64,000 nt of DNA from JANNSX01 sp046348995 (lineage in GTDB: Bacteria > Pseudomonadota > Alphaproteobacteria > Rhizobiales > Hyphomicrobiaceae). Numbering within the stretch: the first letter of the stretch is position 1; every line of letters begins with the position of its first letter. Made by a program: the position numbers and the translations under genes. The notes below the pieces were generated by a model. The model saw only the letters and a list, made by a program, of their open reading frames with translations, ran no database searches and had not been told where the DNA came from. The stretch covers positions 124,001 through 188,000 of the forward strand of contig JAXMDB010000010.1 of assembly GCA_046348995.1 (NCBI GenBank), read 5' to 3'. This document shows, in pieces, positions 43,163 to 51,487 of the stretch.

Positions 43163-44173
43163 ATGACCTGGACTCCTTCCCGCCGCGACCTCCTCAAGGC
43201 CGGCGTCGCGACCGCCGCGTTCGGCGGGCTTCTTCCCTCCGCTTTCGCCGAGGATCTCCCGGCGGCACCGGAAGCCGGCGCCATCAAAATGGGCCTCAAT
43301 CCCTGGCTCGGCTACGGCCAGTGGCATCTCGCCGCCAAGAAGGACCTCTTCAAGGCGCAGGGTCTAGAGAGCGTCGAGCTCGTCAACTTCACGACCGACG
43401 CCGATCTGAACGCGGCGCTCGCCTCCGGCCAGCTGCAGTGCGGCAATATCGCGACCCACACGGCGATGAACTTCATGGCCGCCGGTCTGCCGATCAAGAT
43501 CGTGCTCCTGCTCGACGTCTCGACGAAGGCCGATGCGATGGTCTCCGACGGCTCGATCACCGACGTCAAGGGCCTCAAGGGCATGCAGGTGGCGCTCGAG
43601 GAAGGCACGACGAGCGATATCCTGCTGAACTATGCGCTCGCCCAGAACGGCATGACGATCGCCGACGTGCAGAAGGTGCCAATGCCGGCCGCTGACGCAG
43701 GCTCGGCCCTCATTGCCGGCAAAGTGCCCGTCGCCGTCACCTACGAGCCGTATCTGACGCTGGCCGCCCAGCAGAACCCGAAGGTCAAGACGATCTTCAC
43801 GGCCGGCGAGAACCCGGGCCTCATCTCCGACGTGCTCGTCGTCACCGACGAGTTCCTGAAGTCGAAGCCCGGCCAGATCGTGGCGCTGGTGAAAGCCTGG
43901 GGCGCGGCGGTCGATGACTACCGCAAGGACACCCCCGGTGGCCGCGCCATCATCTCGGAGGCCGTCGGCGCCAAGCCCGACGAGCTCACCACCGCCTTCG
44001 ACGGCGTCACCTACTACTCGCTCGCCGAGAACAAGGCGGAGCTCGCCGGCAACTTCAAGGACAAGGTCATCCCGTCGGTGCATACGGCGGCGCGCGCCGC
44101 CAACATCCTGCAGGCCGATGTCGACCTGACCCAGGCGATCGACGCACGCTTCGTCGATGCCGCCTCGAAGTAG
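43163..44173 (+). CDS. ABC transporter substrate-binding protein, NMT1/SsuA/TauA type
   Basis: 336 residues. A twin-arginine-like signal (SRRDLLKAGVATAAFG, cleavage near SAFA) is followed by an NMT1/OMI-like fold (IKMGLNPWLGYGQWHLAAKKDLF, LALASGQLQCGNIA, VALEEGTTSDILL). It binds aliphatic sulfonates, taurine, nitrate-like or thiamine-precursor ligands in this family. With the permease and ATPase that follow it forms a complete importer. Start ATG 43163; the frame is open upstream but only this start gives a proper signal. Confidence 0.88.
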   Translation: MTWTPSRRDLLKAGVATAAFGGLLPSAFAEDLPAAPEAGAIKMGLNPWLGYGQWHLAAKKDLFKAQGLESVELVNFTTDADLNAALASGQLQCGNIATHTAMNFMAAGLPIKIVLLLDVSTKADAMVSDGSITDVKGLKGMQVALEEGTTSDILLNYALAQNGMTIADVQKVPMPAADAGSALIAGKVPVAVTYEPYLTLAAQQNPKVKTIFTAGENPGLISDVLVVTDEFLKSKPGQIVALVKAWGAAVDDYRKDTPGGRAIISEAVGAKPDELTTAFDGVTYYSLAENKAELAGNFKDKVIPSVHTAARAANILQADVDLTQAIDARFVDAASK

Positions 44174-44195
44174 CGACAACAGGGTGGACGGGCCA

Positions 44196-44999
44196 ATGAC
44201 CGTCCGTCCACCCGCGCGCCGCTTCTCGATCGGCCAGCCGATTTCGGCGCGCCGCTTTCTCCTGATCGCGGTTTCCGTGTTCCTCGGCTTGGGCCTGCTG
44301 TGGTGGGCGGTCACCGCCACGGGACTGATCATCCCCCTGTTCCTGCCTTCACCGGGTGCCGTCCTCTCACGTCTCGCAGACCTCTGGTCGAAAGGCCTGC
44401 TGCTCCAGGATCTCGGCATCAGCATCTACCGGATCAGCGTCGGCTTTCTGATCTCGAGCGCGCTGGCGCTGCCCATCGGTGTGCTGATCGGCAGCTATTC
44501 CCGCTGGGAGGCGGCTATCGAGCCACTCGTCGACTTCATCCGCTACATGCCGGTGGTCGCCTTCGTGCCGCTGACGATCCTCTGGTCGGGCACCAGCGAC
44601 GCGCAGAAGTTCCTCATCATCTTCATCGGCACCTTCTTCCAACAGGTGCTGCTCGTCATGGACAACGTGAAGTCGGTGCCACGCGACTTCATCAATCTGG
44701 GCCGCACGCTGGCGATGCCCGATTGGCGCGTGCTGCAGCGCATTGTCGTCCCCTCCGCCATGCCAGGCATCTGGGATTCGATGCGGATCAGTCTCGGCTG
44801 GGCCTGGACTTGGCTCGTCGTCGCCGAGCTCGTCGCGGCCACCTCCGGCCTCGGCTATCGCATCACGACGGCCCAGCGGTTTTTCCAGACCGATCTCATC
44901 TTCGGCTACCTGTTGATCCTGGGTCTGCTCGGCCTCGTCACCGATCAGGCGATGAAGCTCGCCGGCCGGCGGCTGTTCCGCTACCTCAAGGTGCGCTGA
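44196..44999 (+). CDS. ABC transporter permease, SsuC/TauC type
   Basis: 267 residues, about six membrane segments and the binding-protein-dependent transport signature (EAAIEPLVDFIRYMPVVAFVPLTILWSG). ATG 44196 avoids overlap with the preceding gene; a 13-codon longer start at 44157 is in frame but overlaps it. The stop overlaps the ATPase start (TGATG), so translational coupling is expected. Confidence 0.9.
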   Translation: MTVRPPARRFSIGQPISARRFLLIAVSVFLGLGLLWWAVTATGLIIPLFLPSPGAVLSRLADLWSKGLLLQDLGISIYRISVGFLISSALALPIGVLIGSYSRWEAAIEPLVDFIRYMPVVAFVPLTILWSGTSDAQKFLIIFIGTFFQQVLLVMDNVKSVPRDFINLGRTLAMPDWRVLQRIVVPSAMPGIWDSMRISLGWAWTWLVVAELVAATSGLGYRITTAQRFFQTDLIFGYLLILGLLGLVTDQAMKLAGRRLFRYLKVR

Positions 45000-45796
45000 T
45001 GGGGGACGCGAAGCTCAAGATCCGAGGTCTCGGCAAGACCTTCCACACCGATCGCGGCGCGACGGTTGCGCTCCAAGGCGTCGATCTCGATGTCGGCGAA
45101 AACGAGTTCGTCGCGCTCGTCGGCACGTCGGGTTGCGGAAAGTCGACGCTCCTTTCGATCGCCGCCGGCCTCGAGGTTGCGAGCCAGGGCGAAATTACTG
45201 TCGACGGCACGCCGATCATGGCGCCGGGCCTCGATCGCGGCGTCGTCTTCCAGAGCTACACGCTGCTGCCCTGGCTTACCGCCCAAGGCAATGTCGAGTT
45301 CGCGCTCCAGGCGGCCGGCGAGAGCCGCGAGGTTGCCCGAGAGCGCGCCAAGGAGCACCTCGCCGTCGTCGGTCTGGACGGCTTCGAGCAGGCGTATCCG
45401 GCCGAGCTGTCGGGCGGCATGAAGCAGCGCGTCGCCATTGCCCGCGCGCTGTCCTACCGCCCGCAGATGCTCTTGATGGACGAGCCGTTCGGCGCGCTCG
45501 ACGCGCTGACCCGCCATCACATGCAGGAGCTGCTGACCGACATCTGGGAGCGGCACAAGCTCACCGTGCTCTTCATCACCCACGACGTCGAGGAGGCGGT
45601 CTACCTCGCCGATCGGGTCGCCGTCATGAGCAACCGGCCCGGCCGCATAAAGACCATCGTTCCGATCGATCTTCCCCGCCCGCGGCGCTACGAGATGGTG
45701 GCGTCGCCCGAGTTCCAGCGACTGCACCGGACTGTGCTCGACGAGATCCGCTCGGAGTCGATTGCGGCGGCTGCGCTCGGCAAGCGGCTCGCCTGA
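44999..45796 (+). CDS. ABC transporter ATP-binding protein, SsuB/TauB type
   Basis: 265 residues, one ABC domain: Walker A GTSGCGKST, Q-loop FQSYTLLPW, signature LSGGMKQRV, Walker B LLMDEPFGALD and switch His in ITHDVEEAV. The protein is typical of the sulfonate/nitrate/taurine importer subfamily. It is followed after 15 bases, with GAGGGAG as Shine-Dalgarno, by a small exported protein gene, so the four genes form one operon. Confidence 0.93.
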   Translation: MGDAKLKIRGLGKTFHTDRGATVALQGVDLDVGENEFVALVGTSGCGKSTLLSIAAGLEVASQGEITVDGTPIMAPGLDRGVVFQSYTLLPWLTAQGNVEFALQAAGESREVARERAKEHLAVVGLDGFEQAYPAELSGGMKQRVAIARALSYRPQMLLMDEPFGALDALTRHHMQELLTDIWERHKLTVLFITHDVEEAVYLADRVAVMSNRPGRIKTIVPIDLPRPRRYEMVASPEFQRLHRTVLDEIRSESIAAAALGKRLA

Positions 45797-45811
45797 GGGA
45801 GACAAGAGACG

Positions 45812-46390
45812 ATGCGGTCGATCCTCGCGGCATTCATCGCCGCTGCCCTTCTCCTTGGCTATGGCGCATCGGCCGAGGAGAGCAAGAAGCCGCCGGTTGA
45901 GATCGGATATGGTTTGAGCGCCCTGCCCGAGCCAGTGAAAGAAATGCTGCTCGGTATCGGCGAGGCGATCCGCTCGGGAAACATTGACGACCTCAAGGTC
46001 GCCATTGAGATGAACGAGATCCCGCCCGTCATCGACGCGAGCGACAGCAAGGACCCGCTCGCCTACTTGAAGTCCGTCGTCAAAGACGACACCGGCGCCG
46101 AGGTGCTGGCCAAGCTCAGCCTCATCCTCGATGCCGGCTATGCGCATGTCGACAAGGGCGGCAAGGACGAGAGCTATGTGTGGCCCTATCTCGCCGAAAT
46201 TGACTTGAAGGCGCTGACGCCGGCCGACCGAGTCAGGTTGCATCGCATCGCACCAGGCGAGGCGGGGGTCGCCATGGAGAAAGCCGGCACATACACAGGG
46301 TGGCGCATCTCGATCAGCGCGACCGGCGTCTGGCACGTGCTGGAGACGGGCTCGAAGGCGGCGTCTGCCGCTCAGCCCGCCGCCCCATAG
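45812..46390 (+). CDS. Hypothetical periplasmic protein in a sulfonate-type ABC operon
   Basis: 192 residues. A signal peptide (MRSILAAFIAAALLLGYGASA, cleavage at ASA-EE) is followed by a mainly helical acidic domain with conserved-looking segments MLLGIGEAIRSGNIDDLK and SYVWPYLAEIDLKALTPADRVRLHRI. The family is not one I recognise by name. Its position at the end of an NMT1-type ABC operon suggests a periplasmic accessory or secondary binding role, but this is inference. It is convergent with the dihydroorotase gene, overlapping by 19 bases. Confidence 0.75.
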   Translation: MRSILAAFIAAALLLGYGASAEESKKPPVEIGYGLSALPEPVKEMLLGIGEAIRSGNIDDLKVAIEMNEIPPVIDASDSKDPLAYLKSVVKDDTGAEVLAKLSLILDAGYAHVDKGGKDESYVWPYLAEIDLKALTPADRVRLHRIAPGEAGVAMEKAGTYTGWRISISATGVWHVLETGSKAASAAQPAAP

Positions 46391-47712
46391 GCCTCCGCGA
46401 AGCGCACCGCGCGGCCTTGTGACGGCGTCACAAGCTCGCCCTGCCACATCACCTGACGGCCGCGGACGAACGTGCCGACCGGCCACCCTGTAACCGTCAA
46501 GCCGTCGTACGGCGTCCAGCCGCAGCGGCTGGCGATCCAGGTATTTGTGATCGTCTCGCGGCGCTTCACATCGACGATGGTCAGATCGGCATCGTAACCG
46601 ACAGCAATCCGGCCTTTGCCGGCCAGATCGAACAGCCGTGCCGGGCCATGGCTGGTCAGATCGACAAAGCGGGCGAGGCTGAGGCGTCCCCGGTTCACTT
46701 GATCCAACATCACCGGCACGAGCGTCTGCACGCCGGCCATTCCTGATGGTGAGTTGGGATAGGTCTTGGCCTTCTCCTCGAGCGTATGCGGCGCGTGATC
46801 GGAGCCGAGGATATCGGCGACGCCGTCGGCCACCGCTTGCCAGATCGCTTCGCGATGGGTTGCATCGCGCACCGGCGGGTTCATCTGGATGAGATTGCCG
46901 AGCCGCGCATAGTCCGCGGCGTCCCCGAGCGTCAGATGGTGCGGGGTCACCTCGACCGAGACGAGATCCTTGTGGTGGGCGAGATAAGACATCTCTTCCG
47001 CCGTCGAGACATGAAGGATGTGAATGCGCTTGCCGTGACGCTCGGCGAGGCCGACGAGCTCTTGCGTCGCCTCCAGTGCCGCCTGCGGATCGCGCCATTC
47101 CGGATGGCTCGACGGGTCGCCCTCACGACGCAAGCCCAGCCGTGCCCGCAAGCGCGCCTCGTTCTCCGAATGGAAGGACGCTCGGCGGCCGAGCTTGGCG
47201 AACAGCCGATCGAGATCGCGCCCCCCTTCGACCAGCAGATCGCCCGTAGAGGACCCCCGGAACACCTTGATGCCGGCCGAGCCCGGCAGCTGCTCGAGTG
47301 CCGGGATATCGTCGCTGTTGTTCGGCGTCGCGCCGACGAAAAAAGCGAAGTCGCAGTGCATGCGGTTGGTTGCGCGCCGCACCTTGTCGGCGAGCCGCTC
47401 GGCATCGACCGTCTCGGGTTTCGTGTTCGGCATCTCGAAGACCGCCGTGACGCCGCCCATGACGGCGGCGCGGCTGCCGGTCTCCAAGTCCTCCTTGTGC
47501 TCGGCGCCGGGCTCGCGGAAGTGCACCTGGGTATCGATGACGCCCGGCAGGATGTGCAGGCCCGCCACGTCGAGCGTCGCATCCGCACGGCCTGCTCCAA
47601 CTTTGCCGATCGCCGCGATGCGCCCGTTGCGGATGCCGATATCTCTGACACCCTCCCCATCGTGATTGACGACGCTGCCACCGGTGAGGACGAGGTCGTA
47701 GCGGTCGGTCAT
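46372..47712 (-). CDS. pyrC: Dihydroorotase (class I-like)
   Basis: 446 residues, amidohydrolase superfamily. The metal motif is DTQVHFREPG (Asp60, Gln62, His64) where most class I enzymes have DxHxH, so the first metal-ligand His is Gln here; I recall this variant from alphaproteobacterial dihydroorotase annotations. The remaining signature elements are present: MPNTKP, the carboxylated-lysine region GIKVFRG, ILHVSTAEE, VTPHHL and GSDHAPH. It would cyclise carbamoyl aspartate to dihydroorotate in pyrimidine synthesis, although an allantoinase or hydantoinase role cannot be excluded without assay. Confidence 0.85.
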   Translation of the reverse strand: MTDRYDLVLTGGSVVNHDGEGVRDIGIRNGRIAAIGKVGAGRADATLDVAGLHILPGVIDTQVHFREPGAEHKEDLETGSRAAVMGGVTAVFEMPNTKPETVDAERLADKVRRATNRMHCDFAFFVGATPNNSDDIPALEQLPGSAGIKVFRGSSTGDLLVEGGRDLDRLFAKLGRRASFHSENEARLRARLGLRREGDPSSHPEWRDPQAALEATQELVGLAERHGKRIHILHVSTAEEMSYLAHHKDLVSVEVTPHHLTLGDAADYARLGNLIQMNPPVRDATHREAIWQAVADGVADILGSDHAPHTLEEKAKTYPNSPSGMAGVQTLVPVMLDQVNRGRLSLARFVDLTSHGPARLFDLAGKGRIAVGYDADLTIVDVKRRETITNTWIASRCGWTPYDGLTVTGWPVGTFVRGRQVMWQGELVTPSQGRAVRFAEAYGAAG

Positions 47713-47764
47713 GGGTGCGCTCCGGCTTGCGAATAGGGCAATCGTTCCCTTAGTCTCCCCTACC

Positions 47765-48622
47765 ATGGCAACTGTCCCTGACGATACCGGCTCGCTTCGG
47801 CTCAATCGGCGGGGCCTCGTGTCCGTCGAAGGCCCCGACACGCGAAAATTCCTGCAGGGCCTGCTCACCGCCGACGTCGGCCGCCTCGACCGGCAGCGCG
47901 CGCTCGCTGCGGCGCTGCTGACGCCGCAAGGCAAGGTGCTGGTCGAGATGATCGTCACCGGCACTGCGGACGGCGTGCTGATCGACTGCCCGCTATCGGA
48001 GACCGGAAATCTCGTGAAGCGCCTCACGCTGTACAAGCTGCGTGCCAAGATCGAAATTTTGGACCGGACTTCGACACTCGCGGTTGTGTGGACACCGCCT
48101 GGCGCAGGCGCAGTTGGCTTCGCCGATCCACGGCATCCAGGTCTCGGATTCCGCTCGATCGTCGACGCCGCCGACGCGCACGGGTCGGGCGATGCCGCCT
48201 ACGACGCCCACCGTATAGTCCTCGGCATCGCCGAGCAGGACGCCGACTTCGGCCCCTCCGAGGTGTTTCCGCACGAGGCGAGCTACGATCAGCTCGGCTC
48301 GGTCGACTTCGACAAGGGCTGCTATGTCGGCCAGGAGGTCGTAAGCCGCATGCAGCATCGCGGCACGGCGCGCAGCCGTTTCGTGCCGGTGTCAGCCTCC
48401 GCCGAGCTGCCGCCGAAAGGTACGCCGGTCACGGCGGCCGGGCGCGAGATCGGGCAGATGGGCTCGCACCAGGGAAACTGTGGCCTCGTGCTGATGCGCC
48501 TTGATCGTCTGGCCGATGCGGTGGCGGCGGGGACCACTCCCGAGGCGGCGGGCGTCGCTTTGCGAGCTCACCGCCCGGGCTGGGCGCACTTCGACATTGC
48601 CGGCGCGGAGACGAGCCCATGA
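47765..48622 (+). CDS. ygfZ: YgfZ-like folate-binding protein
   Basis: 285 residues with the GcvT-like fold and the diagnostic KGCYVGQEVVSRM motif. YgfZ proteins use tetrahydrofolate to assist Fe-S cluster assembly and tRNA modification by MiaB. Start ATG 47765. The stop overlaps the start of the DNA glycosylase gene by 4 bases. Confidence 0.92.
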   Translation: MATVPDDTGSLRLNRRGLVSVEGPDTRKFLQGLLTADVGRLDRQRALAAALLTPQGKVLVEMIVTGTADGVLIDCPLSETGNLVKRLTLYKLRAKIEILDRTSTLAVVWTPPGAGAVGFADPRHPGLGFRSIVDAADAHGSGDAAYDAHRIVLGIAEQDADFGPSEVFPHEASYDQLGSVDFDKGCYVGQEVVSRMQHRGTARSRFVPVSASAELPPKGTPVTAAGREIGQMGSHQGNCGLVLMRLDRLADAVAAGTTPEAAGVALRAHRPGWAHFDIAGAETSP

Positions 48623-49209
48623 CCGAGCGCTGCCCCTGGGCCGGAAGCGATCCGCTCTATGTCGCCTACCACGACACCGAGTGGGGCGTGCCCAAGACGG
48701 ACGAGCGCGCGCTGTTCGAGAAGCTCGTGCTCGAGGGCTTTCAGTCGGGCTTGTCCTGGATCACAATTCTGAGAAAGCGCGAGAATTTCCGGAAGGCGTT
48801 CCACGGCTTCGATCCCGTCCGCATCGTCCGCTACGGCGACAAGGACGTCGCGCGGTTGATGCAGGACGAAGGCATCGTACGCAATCGCCTGAAGGTCGCC
48901 GCGACGATCGACAATGCGCGCGCGTATTTGAAGCTCGCCGAGACACGGGGGCTCGCGTCGCTCATCTGGGAGATGGCGGGCGGCAAGCCACAGCAGAACG
49001 CCCATCGCAGCATGCAGGACGTGCCGGCCGAAACGCCCGTCAGCAAGGCGATCTCGAAAGAGCTCAAGCGTCGGGGCTTCCGCTTCGTCGGCCCGACCAC
49101 CATCTACGCGTTCATGCAATCGATGGGCATGGTCAACGATCACCTCGTTGGATGCCCGAGCCACGCCACCTGCGCCGCGCTCGCCAAGCGCTTCAAGGTG
49201 CCGTCGTGA
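48619..49209 (+). CDS. tag: DNA-3-methyladenine glycosylase I
   Basis: 196 residues. RCPWAGSDPLYVAYHDTEWGVP at the N-terminus (zinc ligands Cys5 and His18), catalytic Glu in the FEKLVLEGFQSGLSW region, and the C-terminal DHLVGC(PSH) zinc-ligand segment: the Tag family. It excises 3-methyladenine from alkylated DNA. It overlaps ygfZ upstream and the HD-domain gene downstream, a compact three-gene operon. Confidence 0.94.
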   Translation: MTERCPWAGSDPLYVAYHDTEWGVPKTDERALFEKLVLEGFQSGLSWITILRKRENFRKAFHGFDPVRIVRYGDKDVARLMQDEGIVRNRLKVAATIDNARAYLKLAETRGLASLIWEMAGGKPQQNAHRSMQDVPAETPVSKAISKELKRRGFRFVGPTTIYAFMQSMGMVNDHLVGCPSHATCAALAKRFKVPS

Positions 49210-49817
49210 CGAGTGCTCGCGGCGCCCGCGCCTGGCAACGCATGTTGTCGGGCCGGCGGCTCGATCTCCTGGCGCCCGATCCGGCCGACATCGAGATCGA
49301 CGACATCGCCCATGGCCTCGCCCGTGTCGCGCGCTGGAACGGACAGACGACCGGCGATCACGCCTTTTCCGTCGCCCAGCACTGCTGCCTCGTCGAGGCG
49401 ATCGTCGCCGAGCTCGTGCCGGAGGCCTCGCGCGAGCTGCGACTGATGGCTTTGCTGCACGATGCACCCGAATACGTCATCGGCGACTTGATCAGCCCCT
49501 TCAAGGCCGCGATCGGGCTCGACTACAAATCCTTCGAGTTGCAGTTGCTCGCCGCCATCCATCGCCGGTTCGGGCTCGCCGCCGAGGTCGATCAAGACGT
49601 AGCGCGACTGATCAAACAGGCCGACCGCATCGCGGCTTTCTATGAAGCAACTCGCCTCGCCGGGTTCTCCGTAGAGGAATCGCTGGACTTCTTCGGAAGA
49701 CCACCAGCTATGCGACACGCATTTACACAATCTTTAGGCATACTCGTTTCTTGGACTGCAAATCATGCAGAAAACCAGTATTTGCAGCGTTATCGGATCC
49801 TCACCGCGGCAGATTAA
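49206..49817 (+). CDS. HD-domain hydrolase, YfbR-like
   Basis: 203 residues from GTG 49206, overlapping the tag stop as GTGA. Metal ligands HAFSVAQH (His), LLHDAPEYVIGD (HD) and a distal Asp resemble YfbR 5'-deoxynucleotidase-type HD hydrolases (phosphohydrolase on dNMPs). The last 35 codons are visibly less GC-rich than the rest. The role beside tag and ygfZ is unknown; a nucleotide-pool function is plausible. Confidence 0.85.
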   Translation: MTSARGARAWQRMLSGRRLDLLAPDPADIEIDDIAHGLARVARWNGQTTGDHAFSVAQHCCLVEAIVAELVPEASRELRLMALLHDAPEYVIGDLISPFKAAIGLDYKSFELQLLAAIHRRFGLAAEVDQDVARLIKQADRIAAFYEATRLAGFSVEESLDFFGRPPAMRHAFTQSLGILVSWTANHAENQYLQRYRILTAAD

Positions 49818-50028
49818 ATTGACTGTTCGTTTCTAACCCTCTGGTCAGACACTCAATATCTCCACGCTGCTGCCTAAGTGCTGCCTTGGTTGTGAGTGAC
49901 CGTTCGACTGCTGCAGACGACAACAACAAGGCGCAATCAATGCGCTGTCCGGTACGCCTACTGTCTCGTCTTTACTCAATGAGGCCGCGCCCTGGCGGGG
50001 GGACCGGCGGGACACCAGGGGAACGAAC

Positions 50029-51030
50029 ATGAGCGTGATCGACAAGCGCCGCCCGGAGGGGCATGGCGGCGTAACCATTTTGGAAGTAGGCCTCAACGCC
50101 GCGATCGTCTCCGTCGCCGACGATCAACCACGCATCCTGACCCTCCGCCCGGACGGTCAGATGCCGAAAACCGACGACCTGCCGCACGGGCTCTATCTGC
50201 CGAGCAAACATCTGACGCTCGACGGTGGCTTGCGCAGCTGGGTTTCCACCCAGACTGGTCTGACGCTCGGCTACGTCGAGCAGCTCTTCACCTTTGGCGA
50301 GCAGGCCATGCAAGGCCGCCTCGGCGAGAGTGGACCGCAGACCATCTCGATCGGCTATCTCGCCTTGACCCGCCACGCCGACGACCAGCCGTTGACCGGC
50401 GGTCACTGGCGGAGCTGGTACGAGTTCTTCCCGTGGGAGGATTGGCGCGACGGCAAGCCCCGCGTGCTCGCCGCCGAGATCGAGCCGCGACTGCGCCGCT
50501 GGATCGAAGGCCCGGCCAACGGCCACACACCGGTCGAGCGTGCCGAGCGCTTGCGCATCAACTTCGGTTTGGACGGCGGCAGCTGGGACGAGGAAAAGGT
50601 TCAGGAGCGCTTCGACATCATGGTCGAGGCGGGCCTGCTGCCCGAAGCCAAATCCGAAGCCACCGACAGTGCGGCGCCCGATACGTACGTCTGGGCCGGC
50701 GAATCCCTGACCCGTCATCACCGGCGGATCCTGGCGACCGCCATCGGCCGTCTGCGTGCCAAAATCAAGTATCGTCCGGTCGTCTTCGAGCTGATGCCGG
50801 CCGATTTCACGCTGTTCGAGCTGCAGAAGACCGTCGAGGCAATCCTCGGCAGCCGCCTGCACAAGCAGAACTTCCGCCGGCTCGTCGAAGCTGCAGGCCT
50901 CGTTGATACGACGGGCGAGGTGCGCAATCACACGGGTGGGCGGCCGGCAAAGCTCTACCGCTTCCGCCGCGAGGTTCTGCTCGAGCGTCCGGCTCCCGGC
51001 GTGCGCGTCCGGGCGGGGGCGGCGCACTAG
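50029..51030 (+). CDS. NrtR-like regulator (NUDIX-like domain + winged helix)
   Basis: 333 residues. The N-terminal NUDIX-like domain (AIVSVADDQPRILTLRP, LPHGLYLP, TGLTLGYVEQLFTFGE) has no intact NUDIX box. The C-terminal winged helix carries the NrtR signature (PADFTLFELQKTVEAILGSRLHKQNFRRLVEAAGLV). NrtR proteins sense ADP-ribose and repress NAD biosynthesis or salvage genes. No NAD gene is nearby, so the target is elsewhere or unknown. The start has AGGGGAACGAAC upstream. The 211-base gap before it (49818-50028) is less GC-rich and likely holds its promoter. A strong terminator follows. Confidence 0.8.
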   Translation: MSVIDKRRPEGHGGVTILEVGLNAAIVSVADDQPRILTLRPDGQMPKTDDLPHGLYLPSKHLTLDGGLRSWVSTQTGLTLGYVEQLFTFGEQAMQGRLGESGPQTISIGYLALTRHADDQPLTGGHWRSWYEFFPWEDWRDGKPRVLAAEIEPRLRRWIEGPANGHTPVERAERLRINFGLDGGSWDEEKVQERFDIMVEAGLLPEAKSEATDSAAPDTYVWAGESLTRHHRRILATAIGRLRAKIKYRPVVFELMPADFTLFELQKTVEAILGSRLHKQNFRRLVEAAGLVDTTGEVRNHTGGRPAKLYRFRREVLLERPAPGVRVRAGAAH

Positions 51031-51057
51031 CTGCTCCACATACGCCACTCACCAGCG

Positions 51058-51086
51058 AAAGGCCGGGCCATCTTGCCCGGCCTTTT
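51058..51086 (+). terminator. Intrinsic terminator
   Basis: AAAGGCCGGGC, a six-base loop and GCCCGGCCTTTT: a perfect GC-rich stem with an A-run before and a T-run after, so it can end transcription in both directions. It lies 28 bases after the NrtR-like gene. Confidence 0.9.
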
Positions 51087-51175
51087 CCATGCGCCGTTCC
51101 CGGCTTGATCCGCCTTGGCGTCTTCCCCATATGTGAGAGGCGAACAGCCGAGTTTGAAAGCGGTGGAGGACATCG

Positions 51176-51400
51176 ATGCCGATGGTGATCACCGTCTGGG
51201 GCGCGACGGCGCTGATTTCCGGGTTCCTCGGTTTCCTGCTGGCGTCTGCCAAGCGGCGTAGCGCCGATTTCTGGACGGCCGTCTCCTTCCTCTTTCCGCC
51301 GAGCCTGCTCGCCCTCTTGATGCTGCCGCGCGCCAGCGACGCCATGGTCGCCGATCGGCAGATGCGCAAGGCCCTGCGGCGGTTCACGTCCGACGACTGA
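51176..51400 (+). CDS. Hypothetical small membrane protein
   Basis: 74 residues with two predicted membrane segments (about 7-25 and 33-50) and a basic C-terminal tail (RQMRKALRRF). I do not recognise the family. It sits just after a terminator, so it has its own promoter or is transcribed from elsewhere. The coding call rests on codon usage and a plausible hydrophobic pattern. Confidence 0.6.
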   Translation: MPMVITVWGATALISGFLGFLLASAKRRSADFWTAVSFLFPPSLLALLMLPRASDAMVADRQMRKALRRFTSDD

Positions 51401-51487
51401 CGCCGCCCACCGCATAACCGCCATGCCTTGCGACCCCCTGCGAGCGATGTAGTCTCGGGACGCCGATTGAGCCCGAGGGGGATCGCC

